Source: Xiphias gladius (lineage: Eukaryota; Chordata; Actinopteri; Istiophoriformes; Xiphiidae). From it: a DNA stretch of 64,000 bases. A program made the translations under genes and the position numbers. The number at the start of each line of letters is the position of its first letter. The stretch's first letter is position 1. A model generated the notes under the pieces. The model had not been told where the DNA came from and did no database searches. It worked only from the letters and a program-made list of their open reading frames with translations. This document shows positions 1-12,892 of this stretch, piece by piece. The DNA is taken from assembly GCF_016859285.1 (NCBI RefSeq), contig NC_053405.1, positions 6,299,760 to 6,363,759 on the forward strand. The letters are read 5' to 3'.

Positions 1-3000
1 TATAATGTTATTATGTAAAGTTTTAATGTATTGTTGATTGTGTGCATTTGTAGTTACTGTTTCATTGTTTCATCCTTGCCATCATCATCATCAGATAAAT
101 TTTTCATTAGCTGAACTGTCCGAGACGTGAATCTAACTTAAGATTTGAGACCTGACCCCTAGTACGTCCACATTACATCTTCCAGCATTTTTCTTCCCCC
201 CAAAACTGGGCTTTTCCAAAACAGCCAGTGTGTAAGTCTTAGACCAATTTTTCTGTTATCACTCATTTAAAATGTCAAATTAACCAATGACAGACATTGT
301 CCCGACCGTGAAATAAGGATTTGGTCAGAAGGCTGTCTGTCCCACTCCTTACCAGATGTTGGCTGTGAAGCAGTTTTGAATTTTGGCAAGAAATTGAGAG
401 CTGTTGTTCTCCTTCTGACAAAAGCAGTTATAAAACAGATGCTGTGACTGAATTTATCATTTATCAATAGGGAAGTAGTTTTAACTGAAATACCTTATTA
501 CTAAGTGCAATGTTTGGGTGATCTAATGATAATTTTCTAAGTGTAGTCTGAAACTTCTTTTTTTTTAAATCCATGTTGTTTTCCACCACTGAGAAGAGAG
601 CGCATTATGATTACTCACATCCATTCAGAGGTGACGAGTCCTGTCTGCTTACTCTGACAACAAGGCTTCAGCTGAGATTACTTTGTCAACATTATTGTAC
701 TTCATTTCAGGCAAAGAGGGATTTTCATCACCTGAGAATATAAACCACAGGCTGTTGACACTTTTGAGTAGCCTCTCATATCCACCTCGGTCCAAACCAG
801 TCTGCAGTCAGTCCTCTCTGTACGCACTTCATTGTTTGTCTGTGTATTTCCATTCAAACTCGGGTCATTTACTGCATCTTCAGACAGAAATGAATCTGAA
901 GGAAACTATTGGCTTTTCACTTCTCCCAACACTTCATACCAATTCCAAAAGTATTTCTAAAGAGTGGACGGTTCCAAACTGTGGTAGTACACAATTATAT
1001 CTTGGCTATCATCTCTCACTAAATGCTCTTCTACTCACCTCGAATGTGTTTGGTGATTTGTACATTCGTGTATCAAAGAAGCGAAAGTGACTATACTGGC
1101 ATATCTCGAATTTTGAAACCTCTTACGTTATGCAAAATAAAACTCCCTAAATGCAGTACTCCTCCAAGCAACAAACTCCAAGTTTGCACTGAGTACGCAC
1201 GTAAAACTATGAAGAGAATACAGAAAACAACCCAGCCAGACCTCAAGGATTTATGGCTTTCATTAGGCCCGCTCAGACATTGATGTTGACAGATGGCAAA
1301 GCTCAGAAAGTCCCTCACAAAATGAGCAGAGAAAAAATGACTCGAAATTAATGTAAATGGGCTACAGTACATTTGCTATTTTTGAGTGTCAATTCACCCT
1401 ACCCCTACCCCTCTGTTGGTACGCCTGTCAAGCTATCCATTCTTGCATGGCTCCTATGTAGTGATAATGGGAGTAGATTTACCACTGAAATTCTTGGTAA
1501 TTTTTTAAACGATGAGTTCTTGACTCCAGACAGAGGTAGGCAGAAGCAGGCCTTCTCATTTATAGCTGCCAACTGTCCATTTCCAGAATTGAATTTTGCA
1601 AGTGTTGCTAGCAGATTTTTTTTCCAGCTATAGCTAGCTAGCTAATTAAGCTAACATTAGCTCCAGGAGTCAGTTAAAAACACAGCCTCCTGCTCACTTT
1701 TTAATGTTTCCATCAGTTTTCAAAGAACCATGTAAAAAGGTCTAAAATAAATTACACTCACGGTGGGTAGATAAATGACATTGTGCTAAAAGAATTAGGC
1801 TAAAAGTAACAAAGTCCAATGAAAAAAAAGAGACAGACATTAAAATGAACAGCATTGTGCTTGTTTTGCAGAGCAGAGACAGTTAGCCTCAGCATTATAA
1901 GTATGATAAGGAAAAATGAAAGATTTGACTTATTTTATTCTAAGGTAAAGTTTGGCTGCTTAACTGACATACTTGGACAAGAACTACAGATGTATGCTTT
2001 ACTGTTTGCATTTTTAAACAAAATGTTTTTAATATTACAAGAAAAAGGCTTTCTCAGACAATGACTAATGTGTACGGCTATCTTGATGACCAGTTTGGGT
2101 TTGCTGAACCTGAACTTCCTAAAATCCAATAAAGAGCAGGACTGGGCTGCTAATGTTATTCTAAACTCTGATATAGCATCCAGGACCCCAGATACAGAGG
2201 ATATGCTAGTCAACAACAGGATGCTTTTTTTTAACATAACCTGTAACCCCATAAAATAATCACACATCGCCTCAACATGTGGAGAAGTCCAAAGCTGGAC
2301 AGGACTGACTAAAGAAAGCACCCTGCGAAGATGTTGGTGGATCCTAATGCCATTCATAATGCTGCTGTTTCCTCATCTCCATCCGGCCAGGCCTGAGGCT
2401 GACAGAGACACAACAAGCAGTGGGTAACAGTGGCTCGCCAACTGCAAAATACAGTTGAATTAGTTTAGAGAGGTGAAATGAGCACTGTAAAACCTCAGAG
2501 GATAATGTGCTGTGAGAGCATGGCCTTGGCAAGAAAAGCTGGATAGAAGAAGCAGAGGTGTGGGAACAGCTGAGGCTGATTTTCCTCAGAGGAATTGTGG
2601 AGGTAAAGCACAAACACAGAAGGCTTAGAGAAAAAATTGAAGGTAAAAGGTTGGTGAACTGCCAGCCGTTGACCAGGGCAGACACGGCTGCATGGAACTT
2701 CGAGGCATTTCTTAAACGAAGCTAAGAGGAATGCACAGTTCCTCTGCTAAATCTTTGACAGCTTACTAGACTAACAGCAGAAGGGAGCTGAACTGAAATA
2801 CTAGTAATGATACAGCCTACAGCAGCGAAAATCCAATGTGACACCATTTTTAGTGTTACCTAAACTAACTGAACCTCTTTTTAGCCTGTGCAATGTTCCG
2901 GGGTGGGTGTACTGTAGATAGGTGTTTTTGGATATACAGTAATACAAGCACATGCTCTCGACACAGTACCCAGAGCTATATGTTAAATTGCATTATAATT

Positions 3001-3742
3001 AATTCTGCGCTGTAATTCATTATCATCACGTAGTACAAACCGTTGAACTATTTCAGATTATGACTTGCACACCCTAAAGACATGGCGGCCCCCAGAAAGG
3101 GAAGAGCACTAGAGCACTACGGACATCAGCTGGTCAAAACCAGTTCCAGCATCAACTGAGAAGGGGTCCGACGTCATCAACCCAAAAGCTTCAGGAATAG
3201 CCAAGATAGTGAACCCTGAGCTAAGAATTTTTCTTACAGTTCATTATCGTATATCCAGCGCAGTTTATGTCAGAAATGCTTCCCCCTTCTTATCCGATCT
3301 CTTTTCCTCTTCTTATGCTTTAGCGAACAAGTTCTTTAAAAAGCTAAGAAGCTTTGCAGTTGTTACAGCCAAATCTGGTTCAGTTTCATAACCTCTCAAC
3401 TGGCCTCGAGTTCACCAGTTTAGCTGGCTCAGTTTGCAGGAAACGGTGTTTATTAAGGCTCACTAAATGAAAAATTGTTAAATAAACAATAATACCATTT
3501 ATATATGAGAAATATCAGTTGTTACAAATGTCAACATAAATTATAACAGATTTACTTATTTCTGGAGCTGAACCCATAAAGTTCCGGTTTCACTTTCGTT
3601 TTCTATAGAGGACTGGAACACAGCAGCAGGATATGACGTGCGTCAAAACACTCAGACGGGTAGAGCACTGTGCAATTTTCCACCATCGATGTGCATCAAG
3701 TGTTTAGAAGAGCAGCCACTTTATCACATTTCCTCTCTGGAT
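1..3742. other. Non-coding AT-rich sequence, no gene seen
   Basis: No open frame here shows codon bias, domains or paired splice sites. Direct short runs (TAGCTAGCTAGCTAA near 1,630) and T-rich tracts are present. It may belong to an intron of a gene off the window. Confidence 0.6.
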
Positions 3743-4215
3743 CAGTGGTTGAAAGTAACTAAGTACATTTACTTAAGCACTGTACTTAAGTACAATTTTG
3801 AGGTACTTGTACTTTACTTAGGTATCTTCATTTTATGTAGCTTTATACTTCTACTCCACTATACTTCTTCTAACTACCCAACTGTATATAAAGTGGTTAA
3901 AACTAGGTCTGACTTGACCAGCTACAACATTAAAAATGCTGACATGTTGTTGCATTAGTATTTAAATCTAATAAAGTCATATAATAATACATCAGTCACA
4001 GGGGACATTTTACTGCAGAATGAGCACTTTCACTTTAATATTTGGAATACGTTTTGCTGATAATACTAGGGATTTTGAGGGATTATGGGTTTTGAATACG
4101 GGACTTTACCTCAAAATGGAGCATTTTGAAACTGTGTTAATGGTGCCATTTTACTGAAATAACTTAACGCCCAGAGAGACGATAACAGATCCAGAGATGC
4201 TGAATACTGATGAGC
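3743..4215. mobile_element. Copy of the CAGTGG-family non-autonomous transposon
   Basis: It starts CAGTGGTTGAAAGTAACTAA and runs through AAGTACAATTTTGAGGTACT and CTTCTACTCCACTATACTTC, the characteristic left half of the family seen at 52,061. The right end near AACAGATCCAGAG is degraded, so the boundary is approximate. Confidence 0.65.
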
Positions 4216-5189
4216 ACCATCCATCACTTCAAAAAACTAAATTTACAAGAGTTCAGCACAATATCAGTGTGTGAGACCATCAGAGTCAACTTGTTGATCA
4301 GTCTCCCTCCCTCCCTCCCTCCCTCCAGAGTAAGCAGGATAATGAAGGCTTATGATACTTGTTTTTGCTCCAGAGCACTAACAGCCGTTGTTTAGTGAAA
4401 AACGGCTCTTTATTTTTTGTCTCTTTGTTTGGGTCTTTACAAACTTCTCAACCTTTACCAAATAGGTGCCTTGTAGACCAAGGTTTATCTACTTTATACA
4501 CTGTGTGACTTTTTGACTGTGTGCAAAAGAGCACAAACCTCCACCAACACTAAACAAACTTTTTTTTGAAAAACTAAAATCAATCATTTCTAACACTAAA
4601 ATTCAAACTCAGGTTTATTACTTCTATCTGCAAACATATCCTCAAGGATTTGGAATCAGACATTTGATTATAATGGCTATAAACAATAACAGCCTATTTT
4701 TAGACAGTTATTGTTTGCCCTTTTTTTATGGGAAATCTCAGATCAGGAGCAGCATCATCTTCAAATCTCTATGGTTTTCAGATGGTGACAGGCACTCGCA
4801 AACTAAAATGTGTCAAAACATGAAAATCCACCTACAGCAAAACAAGTACAGATTCTGTCTGGTGGCACATTCATCTAAACAAACAAGAGTGAAGACAGAG
4901 AGAAGGGGAGGACAGCCAGAAAAACCGCCTTAACATCTGCAAAACTTTATATTTTGTAGTTTTAATGAGAAACATTCATCCATGAACGTGACAGTGGTTT
5001 TCTGAGGTTGGACTAACTGCAGGTGTTGAGCAGTGACTACAGTCTCAACCTGACTGACATTAATTGGCCTCTTTCAGACCACTTTGTTGAGACAGAGGTG
5101 GCTGAGATATCTGCCTGACATGTCACATTTAAAGTTTGACCCCACACTGTCTTATTGTACCGTAAACAAGTCCTAACTGTTGTGTGGGC

Positions 5190-6240
5190 TGTCAAAGTGG
5201 TTGTAGGTGAAACTCTCTGAATGTTGGTTGGTCCACCACCTTGGTCCTGATTGAAACATTTCAGCAACAACTGGATGGACCGCCGTGAAATGCTCAACAT
5301 TCAGAATGAAACCTAATGGCTTTGGTAAATCCCTAACTTTCCAGTCAGAAACCATCATCAGGTAAAAATTCATACTTTGTCCGATACTCTAGTTTATGAC
5401 CCAATACCTTCAAAAATGAATGAAATTTCCATCAACCTCATCTGTACTTGTGTGTAGTTCTACACTATTGGTGTTTAAACTGTACAGAAGTGACACCCAA
5501 TAACAAAAATATTATAGCTAATGTTCAGAGAAACTAACTCTCCAGCTAATTTTTCACAACCTTGTTTACCCAAAACTGTGCTAATCTGCTATCAGAAAAT
5601 CTCACAATTGACTTGACATGTTGACCTGTCTGCTTACAATATGCCCAAACAAATATAATAGAAACTGACCTATAATTGGACACCACCATCTGGCTTATTA
5701 TTAAGTTTAGTCCGTAGCCACACCAGCATCTCCCCCTCACCCCTGTGCCTTAGTACAACCTTATAGGTACGCGTTGGTCATAAAAACTAAGTAAATTGAA
5801 ATTTTGACCCGATGATGGTGCTAGATCAAAAGTCGGAATCACCAAAGTTACCTCAATTCATCCTGAGGGGCACATGAATATGTGTAGCATATTTCCTAGC
5901 AATTCATCCAATAGTTGTTAAGGCATTTCCCTCTAAACCACAAATGTCAACCTCACAGTGCTACTAGAGAAAATGTCAGGCACTCTCCAAAGTCATTAGA
6001 ATTCATACACGGGGCACCGTGACTGTTTATACAAAATTTCATGGCAATCCATCCAATATTGTTTGAGATATTTCACTCTGGACCAGAGTGGTGGACTAAC
6101 CAAATGACCCACATTGCCATGCCTAAAAACACGTTTTGCAATTCAACTTTTTATCCATCTAACATTTGCTGTCTTTACCATGGGTATTGCTGCCTCACAG
6201 AGCCACTAGCATGGCTGTAGACGGCCAGTCTTGTTTCTAA
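5190..6240. mobile_element. Fold-back interspersed repeat, about 1 kb
   Basis: A common teleost repeat with arms in opposite orientation. The arm at about 5,205-5,360 (GGTTGGTCCACCACC through AATGGCTTTGGTAAATCCC) is the imperfect reverse complement of the arm at about 5,980-6,105 (CCAAAGTCATTAGAATTC through GTGGTGGACTAACC). It ends near TCACAGAGCCACTAGCATGG. No transposase seen. Confidence 0.6.
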
Positions 6241-9200
6241 GTAACTGCTACTCAAAGTTTATAGTTTTCTCTGTAAAAACAGACCAAATCATGCTCACAC
6301 TGAACTACAAGAGAGCTGTGATGGATGGCTAGGTCCCCACAGTCTTCATAAGTAAATTCCCCGCTCTGTCTGAGACTTTCCATCTTTCTTCCCTTTCCCA
6401 AAGTTGTCACCCAAAAGTATTTTGTGGAGTCATCCATAATCATCACTATTCTGTGCCTGCGTCAGTCAAAGTAATAGTTTGCCTGTAAAAGCGGTTTGGC
6501 TGAGACTGATGTGAACCCTGTGCCTGCTCTGGCTGCGGACCGGAGCCTGACAGTGTGACAGCTCCGCTGAGGCGCTGTGCTGCTGGGCTCACTGCTAACA
6601 ATTAGAGAAATGTTTGTTCCTCGTTTCCTGCCCCTGCATCTGTGTGTCGGTGACACACCAGGCGGGCCAGTAATTCTGCTGACTCTCAGCATCCAAGACC
6701 TTCCTAGTTGGAATATTACATAATAGAGTGCCGAGCACAGAATATTAACAATATAGAGTACACTCATAGATAAACTGCTCTCTGCGTGCAACATAATTAA
6801 CTACTTTTTCTCTGCGAAACGGTATAAAAACAGTGCTGCAATTTCTTCCGTGCTAACTACATTAATATGTGGCTCCACGGGAGGCAGAGCTAATCAGCAG
6901 AAATAAATGATCAAAAGAAAAATGCTCTGCCACAAAGCAGCAATTAAAACGTTTTCTGAAGTCTGCGACTTTTAACCCTCGCCACATTAGCACACACACG
7001 GAGTGCTGAAACGAGTAACAAAAGAAGGAATGCAGGCACCTTAGTAATGAGCCGCAAAATTCAAAATCACTCACGACGACATGTCAGTCTTCCGCAGATT
7101 TCGGGACAATGGCTGCAGGTTGCATCACTTCTACTAACGGACCCATGAGGGGGCATGCGGAGTGTGTGGTGAGCATGTCATCACTGGTTCAATATTTGCA
7201 TTTCCATAGTAAATGACAAACTGAAATTTTTTTAGAAAAACGGTCACGGGCGTAATCAACGGAAACAAATGTTGACTGTCTATAGCAAATGGAAAACAAA
7301 CGGCAAAGTTGGACGTTTTGTTGACCCAGACCTCCTCCCTTTGCCGACCCCGTGGCCTGATAACACCCCACTACTTCCTGCTTTGCGATCAGTGATCTTG
7401 TCACAAACTGTAATTAAGCTGCAGCGTGAACTTTTCGAGCGAATACCCTCACCTCAAATAATATTTCCCCCGATGTCCTGCTTCATCCTTGAATGTGTAA
7501 ATATCCCCACAACAGAGGATGTGCGGTATTTCAGCCGCTGACTGAAAACCCACAGCAAGAGACTAAGAATAATAAACTGTAACGTGGTCATATTCTTCAC
7601 ACTCATAAAATTATTTAATCCCTTCAACATCCCCGGTATACGGAGAGAAATTAGTCTCAATAATGGGGACAAATGTGCGTTACATTATCTCCAAATAAAA
7701 ACTAGATTTACAAACGTTTCTGACGGTTTGTGGGTAATTTATTGTGTTCACAAATACATCGTCCAGTCCACAAACAAATACCAAACCATTTGAACACGTA
7801 AAATCATTTTTACGACACTGACTCACCAGAGGACGGACCTTCCAGATACAGGTGTTGTTATACTGCAGTCAACTGAAACGCCTTGACTAAACACAGGTGA
7901 TCTCCATTTTACTAATTATGATAACTTCTTAAACCAGTTGGCTACTGCATTAGTTGATACTAATGCAAACTAGTGCGAAAGTATTTGGTATTTTTTATTT
8001 TTAAATGATGTGTTTTTAAAAGGGTCTTTTTATTGTTGATCAGGGTCAAAACATCCACATTAAAGACTCTCATTCAAAAAATAAAACATGAAAACATCTG
8101 AGGGAATTTTCGTGGGCATTGTTCCTGTGTGAAAGGGCGTCATTTCCTCCATGTTTGATGTTTCACATTGAAATACTGTGTGTACATGCTCCTGTTTTAT
8201 ATTTAGTTATATTTATTGATTTGTTTGAAGGACGGAGGCTTCTTCCCCATCTCACAAATCCTAAATAATAGACCATACTGATAAATGCTTCATGTAAAAG
8301 GAAAATTTGGGGTTTCTCTTAAAAACTGGGACTTCTTTTTGTAGTTTTGACTCTCCTTCTGCTCTGTTTTAAATACATAAGTGGACTAAAACGGGACTTG
8401 TACAAAAACCTGCCTGGATGATTGCATAGTGCCAGGAGCAAAATGTTATGAAAAAGGAAACGGGGTGTGTTGGCCAACACTACAGAACGAAGATCCATAA
8501 GGATGAGGTCTGGTTTGGGCTGAGCAGAAGTTGGCTGACTTATACTTTTCAGAAAGAGGGGGAAGGTCAGAATGGAGTCACTACATATATAAGTGAGTAG
8601 CAATGAGCGAGGATGCTGAGACATGATAATGTGTGCAGGAGAGGCTGTGAGGCGCCATGTACTGCACCAGGCTTGCAGTAATGCATTACTATACATACAT
8701 GCATTACAGTAATGCTTACAGAAAATTCTAGTTTGTTACATCTTGGGATTTATTTTGGCAGTTTTACCCGTAATTTCTACCAATTTTAAAATTTTCCTTC
8801 CTCGTGAAACATTTGCAAAGCTCTTTTTTGAAACAGTTTGAGAGCTGCAATTTTTTTTTTTTTTTTACATCCATGTTTTGCAGCTTGTGGTTTCTTCTTC
8901 ACTGCCTTTCGATGGCACATTGCTGCATTGATGGCAAGTCACTACCACCTGTAGATCAGTGGAATAATGTGAAACCGTTGACAGAAATGCATATTGCATT
9001 GTGCGACATGTTCATCCTCCGGTGCGTGCACGAGACAATTAAAAGCTCAACAAGGTACCTTTCAGTTTGTGAGCACAATGCTATATATCTGATAGAAATG
9101 ACGGCCAAATCTATGAAGATAAGACCGATGTAATAAACTCGAACTGAGTTGCAAAGGAAGGCACAATTTTGGGTGGCCCTTGATTCTGGTTCTGGTTTTG

Positions 9201-12200
9201 GTATCGACACATTTCATATGAATTCAGTTCTGCTCACAGATTGTTATGATGGTCATTGAGAAAGTGATGAAGTGCTTAACCTTTTTCACAACAGCAGTTT
9301 CTTCTTATAAGAAAACGTAAATGCACTGAAAAACCATTTTACAATAATGTCAGGAAAGGAAAGAAAGATTGTGACACAGAAGAACAGAAATTTATTGTTG
9401 AAACTTGCGCTGCCGTGCACCACAGAGCTGCAGCTGTGTGAAGGTGAGATGAGGGGAGTCAGGCGAACGAATCTGACACCGCACACACACACACACACAC
9501 AGACAGAAGAAAACCCAGTGATGGGTGAAATGAGAGAAGGAGTTGGGAGTGTCGCTGCATGGCTTAAAGATGGCGGGCAACTACAGTAAATGTTCACAAA
9601 GGACAAAGAACCAAACTCCTCCACTTTGTTTTTGTACACTCCCCATTCCCTCTTCTCTACCAACTCCTGGACTATTTCCTCTTCCTCTTCTTTCTCCTCT
9701 CCCATTACACTCATAGAAGTCTAGTGTCCTTTAAATTCTCTATCTCTGTTTCACTCTTAATGTTTCGCTTGGGGTCAGTTTCTACCGCCTGTTTCCTCAA
9801 TGACAAATGTGATTTTGGCCATTTCATTAGTTAAATTTGGCTGAGGGATCACACTGGTCTCTTTCAGTTAGAAAGGTCCAACAACCCTTTGGTATATTAA
9901 ACTTTCAAAACCCACTGGAAAACCCCTACGATGAACAATAACCCAGGTGGTTTTTCTTTGCTCTTGGAAAAACGGATAAGGAGAAATACACAGGCTTAAG
10001 CACTTATATTTAATAATATTTCATTTAAACAATTTAAAAATTTAACTAGATATTATAATTATTGACTAGTTTAAAGCTGCTATGATCATTATCGTTATCA
10101 ATATTATCAATGAATGAAATGACTATGTATACATCAAAAGTGTTGTTCGTAGTGACGAACCCACAGCAAGTTATTACCTAAATCTGCAGTTCCCCTCAGG
10201 TCTATGAAGCATTTTAGCCTCTTTCGGCTCATTGTTTTGGTTTGGTTCACACAGCAGGCAGCCGGTTTCAGCAAAAAGGCTCTGACAACCTACTGAGCAC
10301 TTCTGGTATGGGTTAAGACTTCTAATATGGGTCTGCCCTTCAGAATAAAAGCAGGAAATGTATACATTTTTGATTCTTCAAGTTCATTCTTGATCTTGGG
10401 CTCTGTGCAGTCGAAAGAACAATCAAACCACAAGGTCCATTTAGTGGGTGTTCTGGAACTTTTGTTCGTATCACATGATCTTCATCAGCAGATGGAGTTT
10501 GACCATCTGACTGGGAAAAGTAGATTTTTAACCCTTTGAACACTGGATCTAAACTTTTAAGCCAACGTGAATGATGAGTCTTTAAACTGCTTAGAAAAGC
10601 TAAAAATTTTAACATTTTCAATCCAGTGACATCTGGGCAGGACAGCAATGACAACTTTTTCATCATCTTTTACAATAGTTTTGAAGTTATGTAGTGTGCA
10701 GTATGTTGAAGGCTACATCTGTATATAGTTTTCATCATCAGTACTTCTGAACTACCCACTTATTTTTTATTGTAAATGTACCAGAAAAATTACACATATA
10801 TTTTCTTTTCATTTTCATTCCTGTTCAGAAAAGAAAATAAATGTGTTTTTTTATAAATTGGCTATACACTGAAATATTGAAGCACTGACTGGTAGTCACT
10901 TGCAAATACTTGACAGAATAGAAACACGTCACTCCACATTAATACACAGCGTGTTTTTGCTAATAGCTGATACCCACAGTTTCTGCTTTCCTGCTGCTTC
11001 AGAGAGTGACAGTGAATTGTGACCTCAGCAGAATGTGGCCGATTCTTGGACCGATAACAAGTCATCTGATATAATGACAGGGCCATTTGATGAATGGGCC
11101 TGTTTTTGGGGAGGCAGACTTCCACCAGGGAGTCGGCCTTGGGCACACACAAAATCCCACAGGTCACAAAGGCAGATGGATGGACTGCAGTTCTCTGTCA
11201 CTTTTATCGCTTAACTACTTGTCCCTGGATTAATAAATCTAGATTCAAGACTGGCAGCTCCAGGCGCACGCCACCAGCTGCTGCCCCCTTTATGTAACCT
11301 TGACTTAATCAGAACCTCTTCATGACTCCGCTTCCACTCAACATTTTCATAAATGACACTAAAGAAGAAAAGTAAGGCCGATTTATCCACCACTACTTTG
11401 CTTTTTCCTCATGCTGGTTTCCTAAGACTCCATCTCATGAGGCATGAAGGACGGCATGGTTTGCAGAAAAAATGTCTCACTCATTCACACCAAATTGATT
11501 TTATTCAGAGGTTTATGTACTCTCAGTTCAAACGACCAGCTCTTGAAAAGTAATAAATTCTGATGAGACAAGGCTGCCCGCATATGAAGCAGGGCGCTAG
11601 GCCTAAATTTAAATCAACTCCTCTCCAAGAATATTACATTTGACCAACTTGTGCTCTGTCTGCCTCAGCCGTGGACTCGGGGAGATGAATTTCCAGCACT
11701 GAGAAAATAACAGCGACGTAAAGATCCTCCCCCGGCCTTAGCTAGTTAAATAATCAAATACATCTACCCGGCCCACAGTCGCAGCCATCTGAGAGATGAA
11801 ACGCTCCTGAATTTACCCCGTTGCTTCCGCCACGGCAATAATGAAAATGAAGACAGAATTGCGTTTTTCTGTAATGCTTTGGAAAAAGGCAAAAGGAATG
11901 GGTCTGCCTGGGCGCTGCTCGTAGCAAAGTGCTCTCAAAACAAAAGGGAGGAGAGGTTTTGTGGGAGGAAGAAGGCACAGACCGTTCGCCAGGGACATTT
12001 TTTTAAGTGAAGGAGATGCTGATGACGAAGATGATGGTTTGATCATCACGACGTTGTGCTGAGAATCCTCACCGGAGACATGACAGCACTGATCGTTTGT
12101 TCAAATGCTTATGAAGCACTGACCTGTTCCTGAGACGTGACCCCCTTGCGGTCGTGCAAATAATTACTTTTCTTTCTCCCTAGCAAAGGCAGCAGTGCTT

Positions 12201-12439
12201 TGACGTTGTTACACTGTCACAAAACCACATAGAGAGAGGTCAGAGTCAATGGATGGGCATCCGACTTCGACACTAGAGGCCGTTCCGTCCCCAACCAACA
12301 GGCACCTTTCCTTTCTTTTTACCACGAAGGGAATTTTTAATTGTTAATTACATTTTTTGTTAATTAATTATTTATTTATTTATTTTCATTGCCTGAAGTT
12401 AACCAAACTATGACACTCGGTGTCGGAAACGTGATTCAA
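6241..12439. other. Non-coding block, a few conserved-looking segments
   Basis: No supported gene. About 6,780-7,075 is of mixed composition without repeat hallmarks and could be a conserved non-coding element. A short (CA)n tract lies at 9,483-9,501. Frames longer than 60 codons here lack any recognisable feature. Confidence 0.5.
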
Positions 12440-12892
12440 TGCGTACAAAAGTATTTGGACAGTGACACGATCTTCGTAACTCTGCCTCCGTACAGCATCA
12501 CAACCGCTCTGAGAGGAAACCATCAAGACGTGACTGAAGAGAAGACTTTCCGCTTGAATTCAAGGGGTTTAACAAAAATGTCGTATGAACTGGTTGGGAA
12601 TTACAGCCATTAAGATACGCAGTCCTTCATTTTCAGATGCTCGACAGTTATTGGACAGTTGACCAGCGATCAGTTTCACGGCCAGGTGCGGCCCGTTCCC
12701 CCGTTAGTTCACGACACACCAAGCAGATAAAAGGTCTGGAGTTGATTCCAAGTGTCGACTTTGCTCTCGGTAACTGTCTACACTTCAATCCCCTCGTGAC
12801 GGCCTCCTTTCAAATCCACTGTGTTGGTGTACAGAGGCACAAACAACGAAAATAGTGCTGCTGTCCAAATACTTACGTACCTAACTGTATAG
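12440..12892. mobile_element. Non-autonomous element of a common fish family
   Basis: It starts around ACAAAAGTATTTGGACAGTG and ends TCCAAATACTTACGTACCTA then ACTGTAT, so the ends share an inverted AGTATTTGGA/TCCAAATACT core. Interior words such as TTCAAGGGGTTTAACAAAAA are typical. The apparent open frames inside are accidental. Confidence 0.65.
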
